Of a stretch of 64,000 nt of DNA, positions 9,661-18,176 are shown piece by piece (position 1 is the first letter of the stretch; each line of letters starts with the position of its first letter). Made by a program: the position numbers and the translations under genes. Below the pieces are notes generated by a model that was given only the letters and a program-made list of their open reading frames with translations, was not told the origin of the DNA and searched no databases. Source of the stretch: Candidatus Porisulfidus sp. TsSOB (GTDB lineage: Bacteria; Pseudomonadota; Gammaproteobacteria; Poriferisulfidales; Poriferisulfidaceae). The stretch lies in the NCBI GenBank assembly GCA_002631715.1, contig MRSX01000002.1, forward strand, positions 216,478 through 280,477. Direction: 5' to 3'.

Positions 9661-10506
9661 TCACGACAAGATCAGGCCGAAACGGACGACATCCAGCAAC
9701 CGCACCCCCGACAACCGCGCCGCGGCCAGAATGACCAGATCCCGGTCGGTTGGGGCTGGCTGGCACAGGGAATCCGCTTCACGCACCTCGACATAGTCCG
9801 GTTCAAATCCCAACTCGACCAAGGTCTCAAACGCCTGCCGTTGCGCTTGCTCCACATCAAGTCCATCCTTGATTGATTCTGCGGCTGCTTCCAGGGTCCG
9901 GTGCAATCCGGCTGCCTGTTCACGCGACTGGGGGTCCAGCCTTCGATTTCGCGAACTCATGGCAAGACCGTCCGGCTCACGTACGACTGGAGCAGCAATA
10001 ATTCGGATCGGCGGCCGGCATTCCACCGCCAAGCGCCGCACCAGCACTAACTGCTGGTAATCCTTCTCGCCGAACACGGCGGCCGTCGGTGCCGTCTGGT
10101 CGAACAGCCGGCTGACCACCGCCGCTACCGCCCTCAAGTGTCCCGGGCGATACTGACCCTCCAGCACATCCGTCATGCCCGGGATCTCGAACGCCTCCAG
10201 CCGGGGAGGTTCACCGCCCCAGACTTCCTGCTCGTCCGGGGCATACGTCAGGTCGACCCCCGCCTGGCGCAGGCGTTCAAAGTCCTCTTCTTCTTCGCGG
10301 GGGTAGTTGGCGAAATCCTCCGGGTCATCGAACTGGTGTCGGTTGACGAAAACGGTGGCCAGCACGATTCCGGAGCACTGCCGTGCACATTCGATCAAAC
10401 TCAGGTGCCCGGCGTGCAGGCCACCCATGGTCGGCACCAGGGTCCGTTCTTCGGGCTGCCGGGTCAGCGCGGCCTCAAGTTGCGCCGCCGTGCGGCACAG
10501 GATCAT
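9661..10506 (-). CDS. panC: Pantothenate synthetase
   Basis: 281 residues, normal length for PanC, which condenses pantoate and beta-alanine with ATP to give pantothenate, the precursor of CoA and of the phosphopantetheine arm used by the neighbouring PKS and ACP. The N-terminal VPTMGGLHAGHLSL holds the HxGH nucleotide-binding signature (A in place of the more usual E), followed by VFVNRHQFDDPEDFANYPR, the pantoate-binding loop in which the usual Pro after VN is Arg. GEKDYQQLVLVRR and SSRNRRL match later conserved blocks. The start overlaps the panB stop by 4 bases (ATGA), showing translational coupling in a pcnB-folK-panB-panC operon. Confidence 0.95.
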   Translation of the reverse strand: MILCRTAAQLEAALTRQPEERTLVPTMGGLHAGHLSLIECARQCSGIVLATVFVNRHQFDDPEDFANYPREEEEDFERLRQAGVDLTYAPDEQEVWGGEPPRLEAFEIPGMTDVLEGQYRPGHLRAVAAVVSRLFDQTAPTAAVFGEKDYQQLVLVRRLAVECRPPIRIIAAPVVREPDGLAMSSRNRRLDPQSREQAAGLHRTLEAAAESIKDGLDVEQAQRQAFETLVELGFEPDYVEVREADSLCQPAPTDRDLVILAAARLSGVRLLDVVRFGLILS

Positions 10507-11291
10507 GGGAAGGATCCGGAATGAACCGCTTCGACATAGGCTCGGACTGCATCCGCGACACTATGGCCCGAATTCATGAAACTGCGAGCGTGTTTTGGCG
10601 GTGGGTCGGTCAACCCCAACAGGTCGTACAGCACCAGGATCTGTCCGTCGCAGGCCCCGCCGGAACCAATGCCGATCACCGGGATTCCCGCCTGTTCAGT
10701 GATTTCCGCGGCCAGGTCGTCAACCACGCACTCCACCAGCAGCAGGTCCGCGCCCGCTTGTTCCAGCGCGAGCGCCGTCTCCCGCAGTTCATCCGCCTCC
10801 TCAGAAGTGCGCCCGTGTCGCCGGATGCCGGTCAGTTTGGTCAGGCTCTGCGGGCGAAGCCCCAGGTGTGCACAGACCGGGGTACCTTGATCGGACAGGG
10901 CGCGGACGATTTCGACCTGATCCTGGGAGGCCTCGAGTTTGACCACCTGCGCGCCGCCCTCCTGCACCAGCCGCATGGCATTGGCTTGCGCCATGGGAAC
11001 ATCGCAGCAACTCATGTACGGCAGGTCGCTGACCAGCAGGGCGCGCTGAATGCTGCGGGCGACGCACTGCGTGTGGTAGACCATGTCGTCCATGGTCACC
11101 GACTGCATGTTGGGGCGCCCCTGGACAACCATGCCAAGGGAGTCGCCGACCAGGATGAACTCCACTCCGCATGTATCGAGCACGCGCGCGAATGTCGCAT
11201 CGTAGGCCGTCAGGCCGGCAAAACGATCCTCGCCCTCCCGAGCCATCCGGCACAGGGCATCAAGCGTCACGGGAGAATCCGGCGTACTCAT
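10503..11291 (-). CDS. panB: 3-methyl-2-oxobutanoate hydroxymethyltransferase
   Basis: 262 residues, the usual PanB length. It adds a hydroxymethyl group from 5,10-methylene-H4folate to ketoisovalerate to form ketopantoate, so it also draws on the C1-folate pool. Conserved blocks seen: AYDATFARVLD, a metal/substrate loop VGDSLGMVVQG, DMVYHTQCVARS, CAHLGLRPQSL, and the catalytic-Glu segment LVECVV; ends IGIGSGGACDGQILVLYDLLG. The stop overlaps panC by 4 bases and the start lies 2 bases downstream of the FolK-kinase fusion stop. Confidence 0.96.
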   Translation of the reverse strand: MSTPDSPVTLDALCRMAREGEDRFAGLTAYDATFARVLDTCGVEFILVGDSLGMVVQGRPNMQSVTMDDMVYHTQCVARSIQRALLVSDLPYMSCCDVPMAQANAMRLVQEGGAQVVKLEASQDQVEIVRALSDQGTPVCAHLGLRPQSLTKLTGIRRHGRTSEEADELRETALALEQAGADLLLVECVVDDLAAEITEQAGIPVIGIGSGGACDGQILVLYDLLGLTDPPPKHARSFMNSGHSVADAVRAYVEAVHSGSFP

Positions 11292-11293
11292 AT

Positions 11294-12475
11294 CTACGCC
11301 ACCGAGTCGGCTGGAGCCATGTCACCCAGCATCCCCTCCGGCTGGCTCGGATCCAGAAAATACTGGCCGGGTTGGGTCATGCCATCCAGCGCAACCAGCA
11401 GGCTCTGGTAGTCCTGAAGGCTTTCCGCCAGATTGGCGCAGGAAGTGTCGACCGTCAGCACAGTTCCAGAGTAATTGCGGAAGTGTTCCGCCATCAATGC
11501 CGACAGCGCCTCCAGGAACTCCGGGCGCACCGCGCGTTCGAACGACCGCCCCCGCATTGCGATTCGTTCCAGTAAAACCGACACTGGCGCCTGCAGATAG
11601 ATAACCAAGTCCGGACGTGGAAGCCCGGCGGACATATGAGTGTACAAGCTGAGCCACAGGTCATATTCGTCGCCCTGAAGCGATAGCCTGGAAAACCAGT
11701 CGCTTTTCTCGAACACGTAATCCGAGAAGGTGCGCTGCTGGAACAGATCCACTTGGTTCAATTGCTGCAACTGGCAAGCCCGGCTGGTCAGGAAGTGCAG
11801 TTGGGTTGCCAGAGCCGTTTTTTCAGGGGTTTCAAAAAAATCCTTGAGAAAAGGGTTTTCCTGGTAATTCTCCAGTATCAGCCGGCCATTGAAATCAGCT
11901 GCCAGACGGTTGCATAACGTGGTCTTGCCAACGCCTATCGGCCCTTCCACCGCGATCAGGCGTGCCGAGTCGGGCAGGCTTTGGCAAGCCCCCACCCGAT
12001 CCACCCGGGAGTACTTGCATTCCCGCAACAACTTCGAGACCGTGCCCTGTCCAGGCACCTCCAGGTCCGCGTCCAGTTCCTGCAGCGGGGCCAACACGAA
12101 CGCCCGCTCATGCAGACCCGGATGCGGCAACGTCAGGGCCTTGCTGTCAAAATGTTCCTGCCCCCACAAGAGCAGGTCCAGGTCCAATGTCCGCGATGCC
12201 CAGCGCTCGCATTGCTCTTTTCGTCCGTGCTGACGCTCGATCGCTTGCAGTTCGTGGAGCAATTGCTCAGGCTCCAGATCGGTTTCGACCTGCACGACCG
12301 CATTGATATAGTCCGGCTGGTCCAACCCGCCCATCGGCGGGCTCCGGTACAGACCCGAAGAAGCGCACAGGCGAACCTGAGCAAGTTGTCCCAGTTCGCG
12401 CACCGCGGAGCGGACTTGCTCGGCTGGCTCGTCCAAATTGCTGCCGAGCCCGATGTAAATATCTTCCCGGGGCAC
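11294..12475 (-). CDS. folK: Fusion of HPPK (FolK) and deoxynucleoside kinase
   Basis: 393 residues from GTG 12475; an ATG at 12556 in frame would add 27 low-complexity residues overlapping pcnB. Residues about 5-165 are 6-hydroxymethyl-7,8-dihydropterin pyrophosphokinase (YIGLGSNL, YRSPPMGG, RTLDLDLLLWG, LPHPGLHERAFVLAPL), a folate-synthesis enzyme. Residues about 175-375 are a dNK/thymidine-kinase-2-like deoxynucleoside kinase with P-loop VEGPIGVGKTTL, a FSDYVFEKSDW segment, a DLVIYLQAPVSVLLERI strand and an Arg-rich lid. The fusion joins folate synthesis with dNTP salvage in one polypeptide. GTG start is favoured because it lies 3 bases after the pcnB stop codon. Confidence 0.9.
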   Translation of the reverse strand: MPREDIYIGLGSNLDEPAEQVRSAVRELGQLAQVRLCASSGLYRSPPMGGLDQPDYINAVVQVETDLEPEQLLHELQAIERQHGRKEQCERWASRTLDLDLLLWGQEHFDSKALTLPHPGLHERAFVLAPLQELDADLEVPGQGTVSKLLRECKYSRVDRVGACQSLPDSARLIAVEGPIGVGKTTLCNRLAADFNGRLILENYQENPFLKDFFETPEKTALATQLHFLTSRACQLQQLNQVDLFQQRTFSDYVFEKSDWFSRLSLQGDEYDLWLSLYTHMSAGLPRPDLVIYLQAPVSVLLERIAMRGRSFERAVRPEFLEALSALMAEHFRNYSGTVLTVDTSCANLAESLQDYQSLLVALDGMTQPGQYFLDPSQPEGMLGDMAPADSVA

Positions 12476-12477
12476 GG

Positions 12478-13782
12478 TTATCTCCGCCGACGGCGACGGC
12501 GACGTCGGGGGGCGTCGCTGGGCCCTGTTTCGTACTTTTCCTGGGCCCGTGTCCAAGCCTGGTAAGCCCCCTGCAACCGCTCGTCCCTCAGCGCGCGCAA
12601 CCCGAGGAAATCATATGCCGCACGAAATGCGCTGCGCGACATCACCCGTTCAGGGTGGCTGCGCGGACCTGCTTCCAACTGCGGCTGGCGGGTCCAGATC
12701 TCGCGGATCATCTGGGCATGACGAAACGGAATGCTGATGGTCCGCGCCTGATGCTCCAAGGCCCGGTCAGTGCAAATCGCCAGCGCATCGCGAGGGCTGA
12801 ATTCCCCCGGTTCCAGTTCATCCAGCAGTTGGCGCACATACGGCCACATCAATATCGCGTAGGCGAAAGCCGGGGAGACCGGCATGCCCGAACGCACCCG
12901 TTCGTCTGTGTTCGCCAGCGCCAAGCGGATGAACTCCAGATCTTCCGGGTGATCCCGCTCCAAAGCCGCCTCCGTGCGTGGGAATAACTGATGCAGCAAT
13001 CCTTTATCGCGCAACAGCTCAAACGTGCGCTCGGCCGCGCCGCTATGCAGGAGCTTGATGCCTTCGTCGAACAGCCGGGCCGGTGAAATGGCGTCAAGCA
13101 GATCCGCCAGCTCGGGGATCAATTGTTCCATGGCCGGGTCCATTCGGAAGTTGAGCTTGGCCGCAAAACGCACCGCGCGCAACAACCGTACCGGGTCCTC
13201 GCGGAAACGCACTGCAGGCTTGCCGATCATGCGCAGGCGGCGTTGTTTCAGATCTTCCACGCCACCAACGAAGTCCAGCACAGTGTTCCGGGTTGGGTCG
13301 TAGAACAGAGAGTTGGCCGTGAAATCCCGTCGCAATGCGTCGCGGTCGATCGTCCCGTATGCGTTGTCGCGAAGGATTCGACCCCCCAAGGTCACTGAAA
13401 CATGGGCACGCCCGGAGCGCGAACGATGCCCGCCCCGGAACGTCGCGACTTCGATCAGGTCCCGACCCACATACACGTGCGCAAGCCGGAACCGCCGACC
13501 AACGATGCGGCAGCGATCGAACAGGTTCTTCACCTGTTCAGGGCGGGCATCCGTGGCGATGTCAAAGTCTTTCGGGTGCAGGCCCAGCATCAGGTCGCGC
13601 ACGCCGCCACCGACGATATAGGCCTCGTAGCCTCCCTCCACCAGAACTTCCACCACGTGCCGGGCAGACCTGGAAACTTCCGAAGAATTGATGCCGTGTT
13701 CGTCGGCTCCCACAACCCGGGGATTGCCGTTGGTGCGTTTTTTTACGGCACCGGATAGGCGGTTGAATAGCTTTTTAGCCAT
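12478..13782 (-). CDS. pcnB: Poly(A) polymerase I
   Basis: 434 residues, close to the bacterial PcnB norm. It adds poly(A) tails to RNA 3' ends to promote decay. The nucleotidyltransferase core is clear: YIVGGGVRDLMLG then KDFDIATDARPEQV with the catalytic Asp pair, RRFRLAHV, RRDFTANSLFYDP, and RFREDPVRLLRAVRFAAKL. Family membership over CCA-adding enzyme is supported by the length, the extended Arg-rich C-terminus and position in the pcnB-folK-panB-panC order. The protein ends in nine consecutive arginines encoded by a CGN repeat tract at 12480-12507. Confidence 0.93.
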   Translation of the reverse strand: MAKKLFNRLSGAVKKRTNGNPRVVGADEHGINSSEVSRSARHVVEVLVEGGYEAYIVGGGVRDLMLGLHPKDFDIATDARPEQVKNLFDRCRIVGRRFRLAHVYVGRDLIEVATFRGGHRSRSGRAHVSVTLGGRILRDNAYGTIDRDALRRDFTANSLFYDPTRNTVLDFVGGVEDLKQRRLRMIGKPAVRFREDPVRLLRAVRFAAKLNFRMDPAMEQLIPELADLLDAISPARLFDEGIKLLHSGAAERTFELLRDKGLLHQLFPRTEAALERDHPEDLEFIRLALANTDERVRSGMPVSPAFAYAILMWPYVRQLLDELEPGEFSPRDALAICTDRALEHQARTISIPFRHAQMIREIWTRQPQLEAGPRSHPERVMSRSAFRAAYDFLGLRALRDERLQGAYQAWTRAQEKYETGPSDAPRRRRRRRRR

Positions 13783-13954
13783 AAATAGGCACTTGCCCCA
13801 ACAGGAGCTGGCGGGTTTGACATTTTACCGCCTCAAACTAAAGACAGCCTTCACACCCGATTCTGTCGGGCCATATTGAGGGGTTTCGACTTTCATTGGG
13901 CTGTAACACATTGAAAATACTATATACTTGCAAAAGTTACTTGGCCGTCAATTT

Positions 13955-14731
13955 ATGGCAAGCCGATACAAGTTTGAAATCGCCACTCAGGCGTTCGTCA
14001 TTACCGAATGCCAACGCCTCCGCTACCAGGTTTTCGCACTGGAAATGGGGGCATCTCTGGAAAGCGCCGCAGAGCAGATCGATTCGGATTCCTATGACCC
14101 GTTCTGCCGCCACCTGACCGTCTCCGACACGGTCACTGGGGATATCGTGGCTTGCACCCGGGTCCTTTCGGACGAGGATGTCCCGCAGGCCGGGGGTTTC
14201 TACACGCAATCGGAATTCAAACTAGGCCGCTTGCGCAGCCTTCACGGGAAGAAACTTGAAGTCGGCCGTACCTGCGTGCATCCCGACCATCGCAACGGCG
14301 GAGCCATTACCTGTTTGTGGCTCGGTCTTGCAGGATTTATGCTGTCCCGAGGCTACGAATATCTGTTCGGATGTGCCAGTGTGGACATGTCGGACGGAGG
14401 CCACCAGGCTCATGCCATCTACCAAAACGCGCTGGAACGCGGCTTGGTCAACCTGGACTTGGGCGTCCATCCTCGCTCTCCTCTACCCAAACCGGATCAG
14501 CCCACCGTGGATGCGTCCATCGAGCTTTCCGATTCGGTCCGGGAGATCCTGCCACCTTTGCTGAAAGCCTACCTGAACCTCGGTGCGGAAATCTGCGGCA
14601 AACCCTGCTGGGATAAAAAATTCAATGTGGCCGATATGCTGGTGTTGGTCAATCGCGCCAACATCGCACCCCGTTACGTCCGCCGCTTCTTCAAAGCAGC
14701 CCAAACACCCGAGACCACATACCGGGTCTGA
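13955..14731 (+). CDS. OlsB-like ornithine N-acyltransferase (GNAT family)
   Basis: 258 residues from ATG 13955; an alternative upstream start at 13928 adds nine residues. The pattern RLRYQVFALEMGA, FCRHLTVSDTVTGDIVACTRVL, FYTQSEFKLGRL, LEVGRTCVHPDHRNGGAITCLWLGL and YLFGCASV matches the OlsB branch of GNAT acyltransferases, often annotated as hemolysin, that transfers a 3-hydroxyacyl group from ACP to ornithine in making ornithine lipids. No OlsA-like partner is adjacent. It is divergent from pcnB across a 172-base gap and is the only gene here tied directly to membrane lipids. Confidence 0.75.
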   Translation: MASRYKFEIATQAFVITECQRLRYQVFALEMGASLESAAEQIDSDSYDPFCRHLTVSDTVTGDIVACTRVLSDEDVPQAGGFYTQSEFKLGRLRSLHGKKLEVGRTCVHPDHRNGGAITCLWLGLAGFMLSRGYEYLFGCASVDMSDGGHQAHAIYQNALERGLVNLDLGVHPRSPLPKPDQPTVDASIELSDSVREILPPLLKAYLNLGAEICGKPCWDKKFNVADMLVLVNRANIAPRYVRRFFKAAQTPETTYRV

Positions 14732-14794
14732 ATCCCGCATTCAGGCCATGCCTGATGTAGAATAGAAAACTGTTTAACCCGATCGGGATTTCGG

Positions 14795-15121
14795 ATGATT
14801 TTTGGCAAGAAAAAGGATTTCACTTGCACCATCGCCAACACCGGCGAGACTTTCGAGGTGCCCGGCAAGATCAACTTGCTGCAGGCCGCCCTGAACGCCG
14901 GCATCAAGTGGCCCTGCGACTGCAAGGTGGGAAGTTGCGGAACCTGCCGGTGCATCCTCAAGGAAGGCAAGGTCAAGGCGCTGAACGATTTCGCCTACGT
15001 GCTGGATGCTGACATGCTCAAGAAGGGCTATATCCTGGCTTGCCAGTCCCAACTAAAGTCCGACCTGGTTGTCGAAGTGGACTTCGATCAGGGCGCAATC
15101 GAAAACATGAAATTGACGTGA
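14795..15121 (+). CDS. [2Fe-2S] plant-type ferredoxin
   Basis: 108 residues, a single ferredoxin domain. Cys43, Cys48 and Cys51 in CDCKVGSCGTCRC with Cys83 in LACQSQ give the CX4CX2C...C ligand set of plant-type [2Fe-2S] clusters; Cys41 and Cys53 are extra cysteines next to the cluster. A cytoplasmic electron carrier. Its redox partner is not identified, but a ferredoxin-fused flavin reductase lies 3.4 kb away and bfd/bfr follow directly on the same strand. Confidence 0.9.
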   Translation: MIFGKKKDFTCTIANTGETFEVPGKINLLQAALNAGIKWPCDCKVGSCGTCRCILKEGKVKALNDFAYVLDADMLKKGYILACQSQLKSDLVVEVDFDQGAIENMKLT

Positions 15122-15209
15122 TAGATGCGATTTCATCGCTTTTCACCGATCATTCGAAACGCCTCACCTACGATATTTCACCTAACCCGCAGGCTTGTGG
15201 GGCACGCGC

Positions 15210-15395
15210 ATGATCGTCTGTTCCTGCGTTCAAGTCAGTGACCGAGAGCTGCGCGCCGCGGTGAAAGCCACCGCCAAAGCAGGACAACCCGTGAATTTCC
15301 GTTCTGTTTACCGCCAAATGGGAAAACGCGCGCGATGCGGCAACTGTCGGCCGCTAATCACCCAGATCATCAAGCAGGCGCATACTGACGCCTGA
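15210..15395 (+). CDS. bfd: Bacterioferritin-associated ferredoxin
   Basis: 61 residues from ATG 15210. Small [2Fe-2S] protein with Cys4 and Cys6 in VCSCVQVSD and Cys48/Cys51 in RCGNCRPLI, the Bfd signature. It docks on bacterioferritin and passes electrons to the mineral core to release iron. It sits 28 bases ahead of bfr, the usual bfd-bfr pair. A TTG 15 bases upstream is in frame but ATG gives the standard Bfd N-terminus. Confidence 0.93.
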   Translation: MIVCSCVQVSDRELRAAVKATAKAGQPVNFRSVYRQMGKRARCGNCRPLITQIIKQAHTDA

Positions 15396-15423
15396 TTTAC
15401 GGAAAAAGCAGGAGACCGCCACC

Positions 15424-15906
15424 ATGAAAGGAAATGAGAAAGTCATCGACTACCTGAACCGCAGCCTTGCCAGCGAATTGCGGTCCGTCAACCAATACTG
15501 GCTGCATTACCGGTTGCTGGAGGACTGGGGCTACGGCAAGCTCGCCCAAAAATCGCGAGAAGAGTCCATTGGAGAAATGCGCCATGCGGACCGGTTCGTG
15601 GAGCGAATCATCTTCCTGGAAGGACACCCCAATCTGCAAACCTTAGATCCGCTGCGCATTGGTGAGAACATCCGGGAGGTCTTGGAATGCGACCTCGCCG
15701 CCGAACAAGAGGCGCATGCTCTGTACCGGGAAGGCCGTGATGTCTGCCAAGAAGTGAGCGATTATGCTTCCATGCGCCTGTTTGAAGACCTGATCGAGGA
15801 TGAGGAAATGCACATCGCCTTCATCGAGACGCAATTGCAGTTGATTGACCAGATTGGGGTCGAGCAGTACGGGTTGCTTCAGGCGGGCTCTGACGAAGAC
15901 GAATAA
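15424..15906 (+). CDS. bfr: Bacterioferritin
   Basis: 160 residues, standard length. Four-helix ferritin-like iron store. Ferroxidase ligands are visible: Glu18 in [16 protein letters not shown] near residue 47, EMRHADRF with the Met that ligates haem at the dimer interface, and [11 protein letters not shown] in helix D. An AGGAG-like ribosome site (AGGAGACCGCCACC) precedes ATG 15424. Paired with bfd; together they suit a cell with many iron-sulfur enzymes such as the complex I encoded later in the window. Confidence 0.97.
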   Translation: MKGNEKVIDYLNRSLASELRSVNQYWLHYRLLEDWGYGKLAQKSREESIGEMRHADRFVERIIFLEGHPNLQTLDPLRIGENIREVLECDLAAEQEAHALYREGRDVCQEVSDYASMRLFEDLIEDEEMHIAFIETQLQLIDQIGVEQYGLLQAGSDEDE

Positions 15907-15921
15907 CGACCGGATCGGGAA

Positions 15922-17262
15922 TCACTCGCGGTCGAAATCAATCTGCATTCCGGCTGCGGGCGGCATTTCCTGCCCATCCCGGTGCACGATCCGTCCCGAC
16001 ACCATCGTCGTGTCAATCCGGGCATGCAACATCTGTCCTTCAAACGCCGACCAACCGCATTGGTGAAGGACTTCTTCCGGCTCTACCTGCTTGGCCGTCG
16101 ACAAATCTGCTAAAACCAGATCCGCGTAGTAGCCTTCGCGCAAGAATCCGCGATCGCGGACCGCGTAGCACAGTGCCGGGGCATGCGCCGCCTTTTGTAC
16201 GACCTGCGGCAAGCTGAAGACACCCTGGTGAACCAGCTCCAGAAGCATCGGCAAAGCGTGCTGTGTGATCGGCAGCCCCGCCGCGACTTCTTGGTACGGT
16301 CCTTCTTTCTCCGACAGCAGGTGCGGCGCGTGATCGGTCGCGATCACGTCGATCCGGTCTTCGTGCACCGCCTGACGCAGCGCATCCCGATCTGATTGCT
16401 TCTTGATCGAGGGGTTGCATTTGATGCGGCCACCGTACTGCGCATAGTCGGCGTCGGTGAAAACCAAGTGATGCACACAGGCCTCAGCGGTAATCCGCTT
16501 GCCTTCAATCGGCCCGACATTGAACTGTGGCAGTTCATCCGCCGTGGTCAGGTGCAGAACATGCAGCCGCGAGCCGAATCGCCGCGCCAGGCCCACCGCC
16601 AGGGATGAGGATGCAAGGCACGCCTCCCGGCTGCGAATCTGCACGTGGCAGTGCATCGGAATCTGCTCACCGTACTGCCGGACATGTTCGGCCAGAGCCG
16701 CCTCGATCATCGGCGTGTCTTCGCAGTGCGTCGCAATCAGGATGGGGCAGTCGGCAAAGTGCTGCTCCAGCGCTTTAGGGTCATCCACCAGTATGTTGCC
16801 GGTCGAGGCACCCATGAAGATCTTGAGTCCGCACGCTTTCCGGGGATTCAGCTTTCGGACCTCGTCGGCATTGTGATTGGTCGCACCGAAATAAAACGCA
16901 TAGTTGGTGTGCATCGCGCCGTCTGCCCGTGCCAGTTTCTCGTCCAACCGCTCAAGGGTCGAAACTGGCGGCTGGTTGTTGGGCATGTCCATGACGGTGG
17001 TCGTGCCCCCCGCCACGGCAGCGCGGGATTCAGACTGGAACGTTCCTTTCTCCGGCTGACCCGGGTCACGAAAATGCACCTGGCCGTCGATCATTCCGGG
17101 CAGCAGGTGGAGTCCCGTCGCATCCAGGACTTGGTCGGCAGACTCGCCGGACAGGTCCGGCCCGATCTTTTCGATCCGCGAGCCTCGGACAAGCAAATCC
17201 GTCTCGAATACGCGGCCTTCGTTGACCGCGGTCGCATTGACAATCAGGCAGGAATCAGACAT
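15922..17262 (-). CDS. pyrC: Dihydroorotase (amidohydrolase family)
   Basis: 446 residues from ATG 17262; a longer start at 17304 would add 14 poorly matching residues. Ring closure of carbamoyl-aspartate to dihydroorotate in pyrimidine synthesis. Metal-site blocks: DGQVHFRDPGQPEKGTF, MDMPNNQP, GLKIFMGASTGN (the Lys that can be carboxylated), ATHCEDTPM, LHVLHLTTADE, and the late ATDHAPH. The first metal motif reads Q61-V-H63 where most dihydroorotases have HxH. This resembles the dihydroorotase type common in Bacteroidetes; I recall that type as having Q here. Converges on bfr with a 15-base gap. Confidence 0.85.
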   Translation of the reverse strand: MSDSCLIVNATAVNEGRVFETDLLVRGSRIEKIGPDLSGESADQVLDATGLHLLPGMIDGQVHFRDPGQPEKGTFQSESRAAVAGGTTTVMDMPNNQPPVSTLERLDEKLARADGAMHTNYAFYFGATNHNADEVRKLNPRKACGLKIFMGASTGNILVDDPKALEQHFADCPILIATHCEDTPMIEAALAEHVRQYGEQIPMHCHVQIRSREACLASSSLAVGLARRFGSRLHVLHLTTADELPQFNVGPIEGKRITAEACVHHLVFTDADYAQYGGRIKCNPSIKKQSDRDALRQAVHEDRIDVIATDHAPHLLSEKEGPYQEVAAGLPITQHALPMLLELVHQGVFSLPQVVQKAAHAPALCYAVRDRGFLREGYYADLVLADLSTAKQVEPEEVLHQCGWSAFEGQMLHARIDTTMVSGRIVHRDGQEMPPAAGMQIDFDRE

Positions 17263-17421
17263 GGAAAACGTGTAGAAGTTTGCGCATTGTAACGGGCGCC
17301 CCAATTAATCGTCGTTCGGCCTTCGGAATCACTGTGGTTGCAGTTGAAGCAGTTAGGCCCAATCCACCCCAGACCCAGAGGTTTTCTCCTAATTGCCAAA
17401 ATGTGTTGAAATTGATTTCCT

Positions 17422-17772
17422 ATGAGTTCTTCCGACCCGCAAATCCAAAACCCCGTGCTGGACGATGCCGGCTGCGCGGCTCACGAGCCCTATGCCTTGC
17501 GCGTGCTCGGCGACAGCATGGAACCAGAATTCGCGGACGGTTGCATCGTCATCGTCGACCCGGCTGGACATGCGCAGTCCGGCTCTTACGTGGTCGCACG
17601 GGTAAGCGGAGAACCTATTTTCCGGCAATACTGGGTTGAAGATGAACGGCATTGGCTACGGCCGGTCAATCCCGGCTATCCCTCGCTTGAAATCAGCGAT
17701 CCTTCCGACATCATCGGCGTTATCACCCAGCGCGCCGGAACCCGACGGTCTTACCGCCGTCACTACGTCTGA
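17422..17772 (+). CDS. Stand-alone S24-type (LexA C-terminal-like) protein
   Basis: 116 residues, a LexA/UmuD-like beta domain with no helix-turn-helix. The nucleophile motif RVLGDSMEPEFADG carries Ser32. The general-base Lys of S24 peptidases would fall in EPIFRQY, but the residue there is Arg68, so autoproteolysis is doubtful. Similar short S24 proteins with FRQ are widespread in gammaproteobacteria and their function is unknown to me. It converges on gcvH, nine bases away. Confidence 0.7.
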   Translation: MSSSDPQIQNPVLDDAGCAAHEPYALRVLGDSMEPEFADGCIVIVDPAGHAQSGSYVVARVSGEPIFRQYWVEDERHWLRPVNPGYPSLEISDPSDIIGVITQRAGTRRSYRRHYV

Positions 17773-17781
17773 TTCTCGGGG

Positions 17782-18156
17782 TTACTTGCCGGTCAACTCT
17801 TCGTAGGCATCCGTATCCATCAGGGATGCACAGGGATCAGTCTCAGCACAATTTATCTTCAGTATCCAGCCTTCTCCCTCAGGCGAATCATTGACCTGCC
17901 ACGGCTCTTCCCGGAGGGCCTCATTGGCTGCCACGACCTGCCCCGAAGCTGGTGCGATCAGTTCGGACGCGGTCTTCACTGATTCGATGACCCCAAAACT
18001 CTGACCCTGGACTAGTTCGGTACCGGGTTCAGGCAACTCCACGAACAGGATGTCGCCCAGTTCTTCCTGCGCATAGTGAGTCACGCCCACGGTGGCCCCG
18101 CCGGACCCGTCGGGTTCCAACCAGAGGTGATCCTGGCTGTAGCAGCGCTTATCCAT
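17782..18156 (-). CDS. gcvH: Glycine cleavage system H protein
   Basis: 124 residues. Lipoyl carrier of the glycine cleavage complex; the lipoylated Lys lies in GVIESVKTASEL. N-terminal HLWLEPDGSG and GVTHYAQEELGDILFVELPEPGTE match the family. No gcvT or gcvP is in the window. It is the last gene of the tkt-gap-pgk-pyk-fba operon, 20 bases after the Cys-rich protein. In a serine-cycle organism glycine is the acceptor of C1 units, so GcvH placement with carbon genes is sensible, but a lipoate-relay role independent of the full complex is also possible. Confidence 0.95.
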   Translation of the reverse strand: MDKRCYSQDHLWLEPDGSGGATVGVTHYAQEELGDILFVELPEPGTELVQGQSFGVIESVKTASELIAPASGQVVAANEALREEPWQVNDSPEGEGWILKINCAETDPCASLMDTDAYEELTGK

Positions 18157-18176
18157 AGTCTCTTGTCTGTCCCGGA

